A stretch of DNA of 64,000 nt from Pithys albifrons albifrons (taxonomy: Eukaryota > Chordata > Aves > Passeriformes > Thamnophilidae): the NCBI RefSeq assembly GCF_047495875.1, contig NC_092460.1, positions 36,556,054 to 36,620,053 on the forward strand, read 5' to 3'. This document shows, piece by piece, positions 60,201 through 64,000 of the stretch (the first letter of the stretch is position 1; every line of letters begins with the position of its first letter). Made by a program: the position numbers and the translations under genes. The notes beneath the pieces are model-generated. The model saw nothing but the letters and a program-made list of their open reading frames with translations. It had not been told where the DNA came from and did not search any database.

Positions 60201-63200
60201 CACACATGATTATGGTTCATGAGATTACATATTATTCACAGGCACTTGGGAAATTGATGAGAATTTCTATTTGAGATTCACAAAACATTCCACAGGTTTG
60301 AGCACAAACAGTGCTTTGCCTGAAGACTATTTAAACAAGTTTAGTCATCCAAACAGAGAGGAATAACAATTCCTGCACTTTTACTTGGAACAAGAGGTCT
60401 TAAAGCCAGAAGCATCTTTGCTACATAAAGTATCTCTTACCATACTAACCAACAGTGCAAAATACACCTTAGTTGTACCAGTTTTTGCACAGCAGTGCAA
60501 ACAAAACTTTCAGTGGCTCATATTTTGGCAGAAGTGTATAGAGGAAATCTAAAATTAACTACCCAGACAAAAGACTTTGAATGTGTTATGCAACACATGG
60601 ATGAGATTCTGGGACAAATCTACCAAAAAAGTCTTCTGATCACAACAAAGTAATAACATCCCTCAGTAGCTTTCACAACCATGGTATGGTGGAAGTAAAA
60701 GGCAAAAACTAGAAGTAGTAAATTTGGAATTCTTCATTAAGCGGAATCTAGAATAAAGCCCATATCTCTGCATTTGAGTCTGAGGGTTACTTACACTGGA
60801 AATGGCTTCTCACCTCCCGTCTGGCCTGTAATTTTATGCATAATGTAGTGTTTCTTGAGAATATCAATCTTAAAAAGTACACTGATGTTTTATAGCTGCT
60901 CCTGTTTTGCAATACAAATGATATAATTACTTATTTCTCGCTGGAGGGGGTCCAGTTCTTTTAGTTCATTTTTTAAATGCAAATCTTATTAAGCATTTTA
61001 TCCTAAAATGTTTACTGCAAAGAGGGCAGTATGATCTCAGACGAAGATGGACAACATACCTCCAAAAATAAATACTAGGCAAGGAATGAAACCTGAATTA
61101 AAGAAGCATACCAAAAACTGAATTGATCACTTACTCAAATATGTTAACATGATGTAATGGGTAACTACTAAAATCAGATGTACAGTAATATTCCATGAAT
61201 CACTGCTAGCTAGACTACAATGAACAAAGACATAATAAAGAGCTCTGTTCACTAAAAATCTAGAGTGTTATAATAGCTCTGAAATGTTCTGTTTATATAG
61301 TATAACAAATTCCTTACCACCTACAGCTTTGCATTTGTTACCGTGGACAGACTTTAAACTTTGTTACAGTGGCGAGTAAAGTATTAACTCATTCCTGTGA
61401 GTAACTCCTCACTCGTTTGGGCTTGCAATGACACCCTACTCTTGAGCTGGAGACCACAACCACTCAGAAATTCCTGGCAGCAGCTGTGCTTGAAATTAGA
61501 TTCTCCTGACCCAAAAAGCACAAGCCCTTACTATTTAACTTAAAGCAGATGCGGCATGAGTTGTGCCCTATAAGACATGACAAATGACGGAACAGTTCTG
61601 CTTCCATCCATTAGAGGTCAGTGGTACTTGTAAGCCAGCCAACTCATTACAGAACTGCAGGAAAGGGATTAATTAGTGTCCTAGCTTTGCTTCGATTATG
61701 GAACAATCCATATTCAAATTGTCAGTTGAATATGGTGGACACTTTAGGAGAATTCTGGAAAATTTAAAGAAAATGGCAGCATTGCATTTAGGGGGAAAAA
61801 ATTCCGTTTGACAGTGGCAATGTAGGGAATGGCAATCCTTCTGTGTCCCTCACATATTTTCAGGTCAGGAAGATGCCCATATCCCCTGCAGCTTCTCTGC
61901 TGGGAGAGGCACATACATCCCTTTGGGGAAGAGGACTGGGACAGTGCTGCCCTGTTTGTTCCAGCACGTAAAACAATCCTGGAAATGCTGAAAGGAAAAA
62001 GTCTGTTCTCCCCTACTTCTCCTAACATAGGGAAGAGCACAGTGACAAACAAGAGAGATATGAGTACATAACAGAAGATTCATATATAGACAGATCTGTC
62101 CAGAATAATCCTAAAAGGCAGAATATTCAGCCTATATAATTAGCTCATGAATTAGTCTATAATTATCTGGGGCTCATTGTCACCACACTAACAGATTCCT
62201 AACCTGTAAATTTTCTTTGATTTTTTTAAGTCCTTCAAAACCCACAGCTGTCTTTTTCTTCCAGTAATTAGTAGATTTAAATATTTGAAGTCAAGATATA
62301 TAGGAAACGTGCATCCCTTCTCTAGGTAGTTCTTCAAGATATTTTAAAGCATAAAAGCAATATGACATTTTTAAAGTTTCTTGAAAGAAAGCTGCAAAAT
62401 TGTCCTGACAAATCCTTAAGCCATTTATTCAAAGAGTTAAAATGTAACATTTCTATTTGAAAAAGAATAGCAGAAAATATCAATTCCCTATGTAAGCAGA
62501 GTGGAGAAAGCAGTGGAATATTCCTAGCTTGGTTCTGATGCAGGCTGTGTAGCTATATATCTGGGATAGACCGATTTTAATTGTTACTTCAGATTTTCTG
62601 TAAAGAAAGTTTTGATGAGAGCTTTAGGCTTCCTACCAGCATTGTCTCCAAAAGGATCATTTTTCATGAAAATTTTTATTTGCTTACCTCAATTTACCTC
62701 TTCACTTGTCAAGAATCCTGCAGTAACATCATCTTAACAGAATGTTTAAAGCAATTACCTATGAATAGAAAGCCTTAGGTCATAACTAAAAACAGTGCAC
62801 CTAAACCAGGTCTTAATCAGCCAAGGCCAGTGACATTACAGTAGTGTAACAACATCATTTATTGCCTTTAGGGAATATCTAACAGCAAAGAATACAACTG
62901 GCACTATTGCAAAAATAAATATGCAACAGGATTGGCAATTTATTAGAAACTCTTGTGGGTTTAGTTAGGATTCAGAAGAATGGGGGCCTATTGACACCAT
63001 ATCCATTTGCCCTAAATGAGTGGAAGAACATGAAGAGACAGAATCTGGGCTCCCTGTAAAGCTTAACTCCAAATTACATTATTGCTGGGAGCATGAATGA
63101 GCTGACTCAAAATAGTTGTGAATTTGCTTGTTCTTGACCTGTGCAAAACTCAGATAATTATTATTTACCTTAAAATTCCCTCTCTGAAATTTAAACATTG

Positions 63201-64000
63201 TCACATTACTTCACATTTTCTTACTGGACAAATTTGATCCAAACTAGAATGATCAGGCTCAGCTGAAAACAGTAACCCTTTTAAAAATGTAAGACCTGGG
63301 TGGAGCCTTAAAATTCTTATTATTACAAAGCTCTTTATTTCAGCAAAAACTTATGGATAATAGGAGATGGAGAAAAAAGAACAACCAGCTGATTGCCAGG
63401 AAATCTTCTAAACATACTTCAATATCACAGGACTGAGTAGTACCTGATAAGTCTGCATCATGAAGACTGCTCTTATGACATTGTGGTACTACATGTTGTA
63501 CATTAAGCCGTCGTGAAGTCATCTGCATAATTAACAAAAAATTACAAGTAAGGATCATGTGCTCTTAGTTATAGACAATAGCATGAGAGGGCTGGAAAAC
63601 TTGAGAAAAAAATATCCCATGCTGTGGCCATTTTTTTTGCCCTTGAAAGAACTATGACATTGAAAATGTCATGGATCTTTGGTCATCAGAGTTTTCTGTG
63701 GACAGAGGCCAGATTTTAGCCTCAAGACACTGCATCTGATAGCCCATCCTCTTGTATCTGCTCTATTAAAAACCACCCCATGGACAAATCAGGATTCTAA
63801 GAGCTAGTTGAAAGTAACCTCAAACCTTTCACCCTTTTTGTACTCACAAAGTAATCCAAACCCAGCACATTAAGAGAGACATCAAAGATGCCCCACTGTT
63901 TTTTGTAGGTGCAACTTCTGAGTCTCTCACTTCGTACTTTAGAGATAAGACATGCAAAGACTTCAACCTGGCCTTTTGCCCCGAATAGAGTTTTTACTGA
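57216..64000. other. Gene-poor AT-rich stretch to the window end
   Basis: No recognisable genes. It contains a 15-bp-period doublet of TCAGGATGCCTG at 57519-57546, a 21-bp tandem duplication at 60061-60102, and a homeodomain-motif-rich block at about 58990-59660. Frames such as 61744-62052 (102 codons) have overlapping frames on the other strand and no known domain. Confidence 0.6.
60061..60102. repeat. 21-bp tandem duplication
   Basis: ATTTATTAATACTCACCTAA plus C at 60061-60081 is followed by the same unit with one C-to-A change at 60082-60102. Confidence 0.9.

Noticed and set aside
10441..64000. MGST1 exons on the minus strand, expected neighbour from amniote gene order
   Set aside because: No frame resembling this small membrane enzyme was found; the gene probably lies beyond the right edge.
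1..64000. CRISPR arrays, operons, bacterial or phage systems
   Set aside because: Spliced exon structure, CR1 and SINE repeats and an endogenous retrovirus show vertebrate nuclear DNA; no regularly spaced direct repeats were seen.

Overview
This window looks like vertebrate nuclear DNA from a bird, most likely an oscine songbird. The evidence is a terminal exon of the LIM-only gene LMO3, 3'-end fragments of CR1 LINEs, decayed MIR-type SINEs, a tRNA-Ile-derived SINE with a CR1-like tail (the TguSINE1 type known from oscine birds), and a very young ERVL-class endogenous retrovirus. The DNA is AT-rich, intron-like and intergenic, and cellular coding content is minimal.

Layout. 1-9816 is read as the last intron of LMO3 (+ strand); it carries a solo LTR at 3368-4247 with a 5-bp target duplication. 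9817-9922 is the last coding exon of LMO3, followed by a 3' UTR whose first good end is near 10.44 kb. From there to 64 kb I see no cellular gene, only gene-desert sequence with scattered CR1, MIR and SINE relics, microsatellites, short tandem duplications and some motif-rich blocks that may be conserved non-coding elements.

The standout is a complete-length provirus at 20108-26494 on the minus strand, flanked by the 5-bp duplication ATTAG. In viral order it has a 5' LTR (25801-26494), a Lys-type primer binding site, gag (one uninterrupted 552-codon frame), a TAG stop, an in-frame protease/RT/RNase H region, a single in-frame TGA inside the integrase zinc finger, the rest of integrase with an intact DD35E triad, and a 3' LTR (20108-20799). 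There is no env and no dUTPase. The LTRs differ by one substitution and one 2-bp microsatellite step, so the insertion is recent and may still be polymorphic. An 18-bp perfect inverted repeat brackets the primer binding site.

Limits: everything was read by eye without alignment. Old repeats and putative regulatory blocks are therefore graded low, and LMO3's upstream exons are not in the window.
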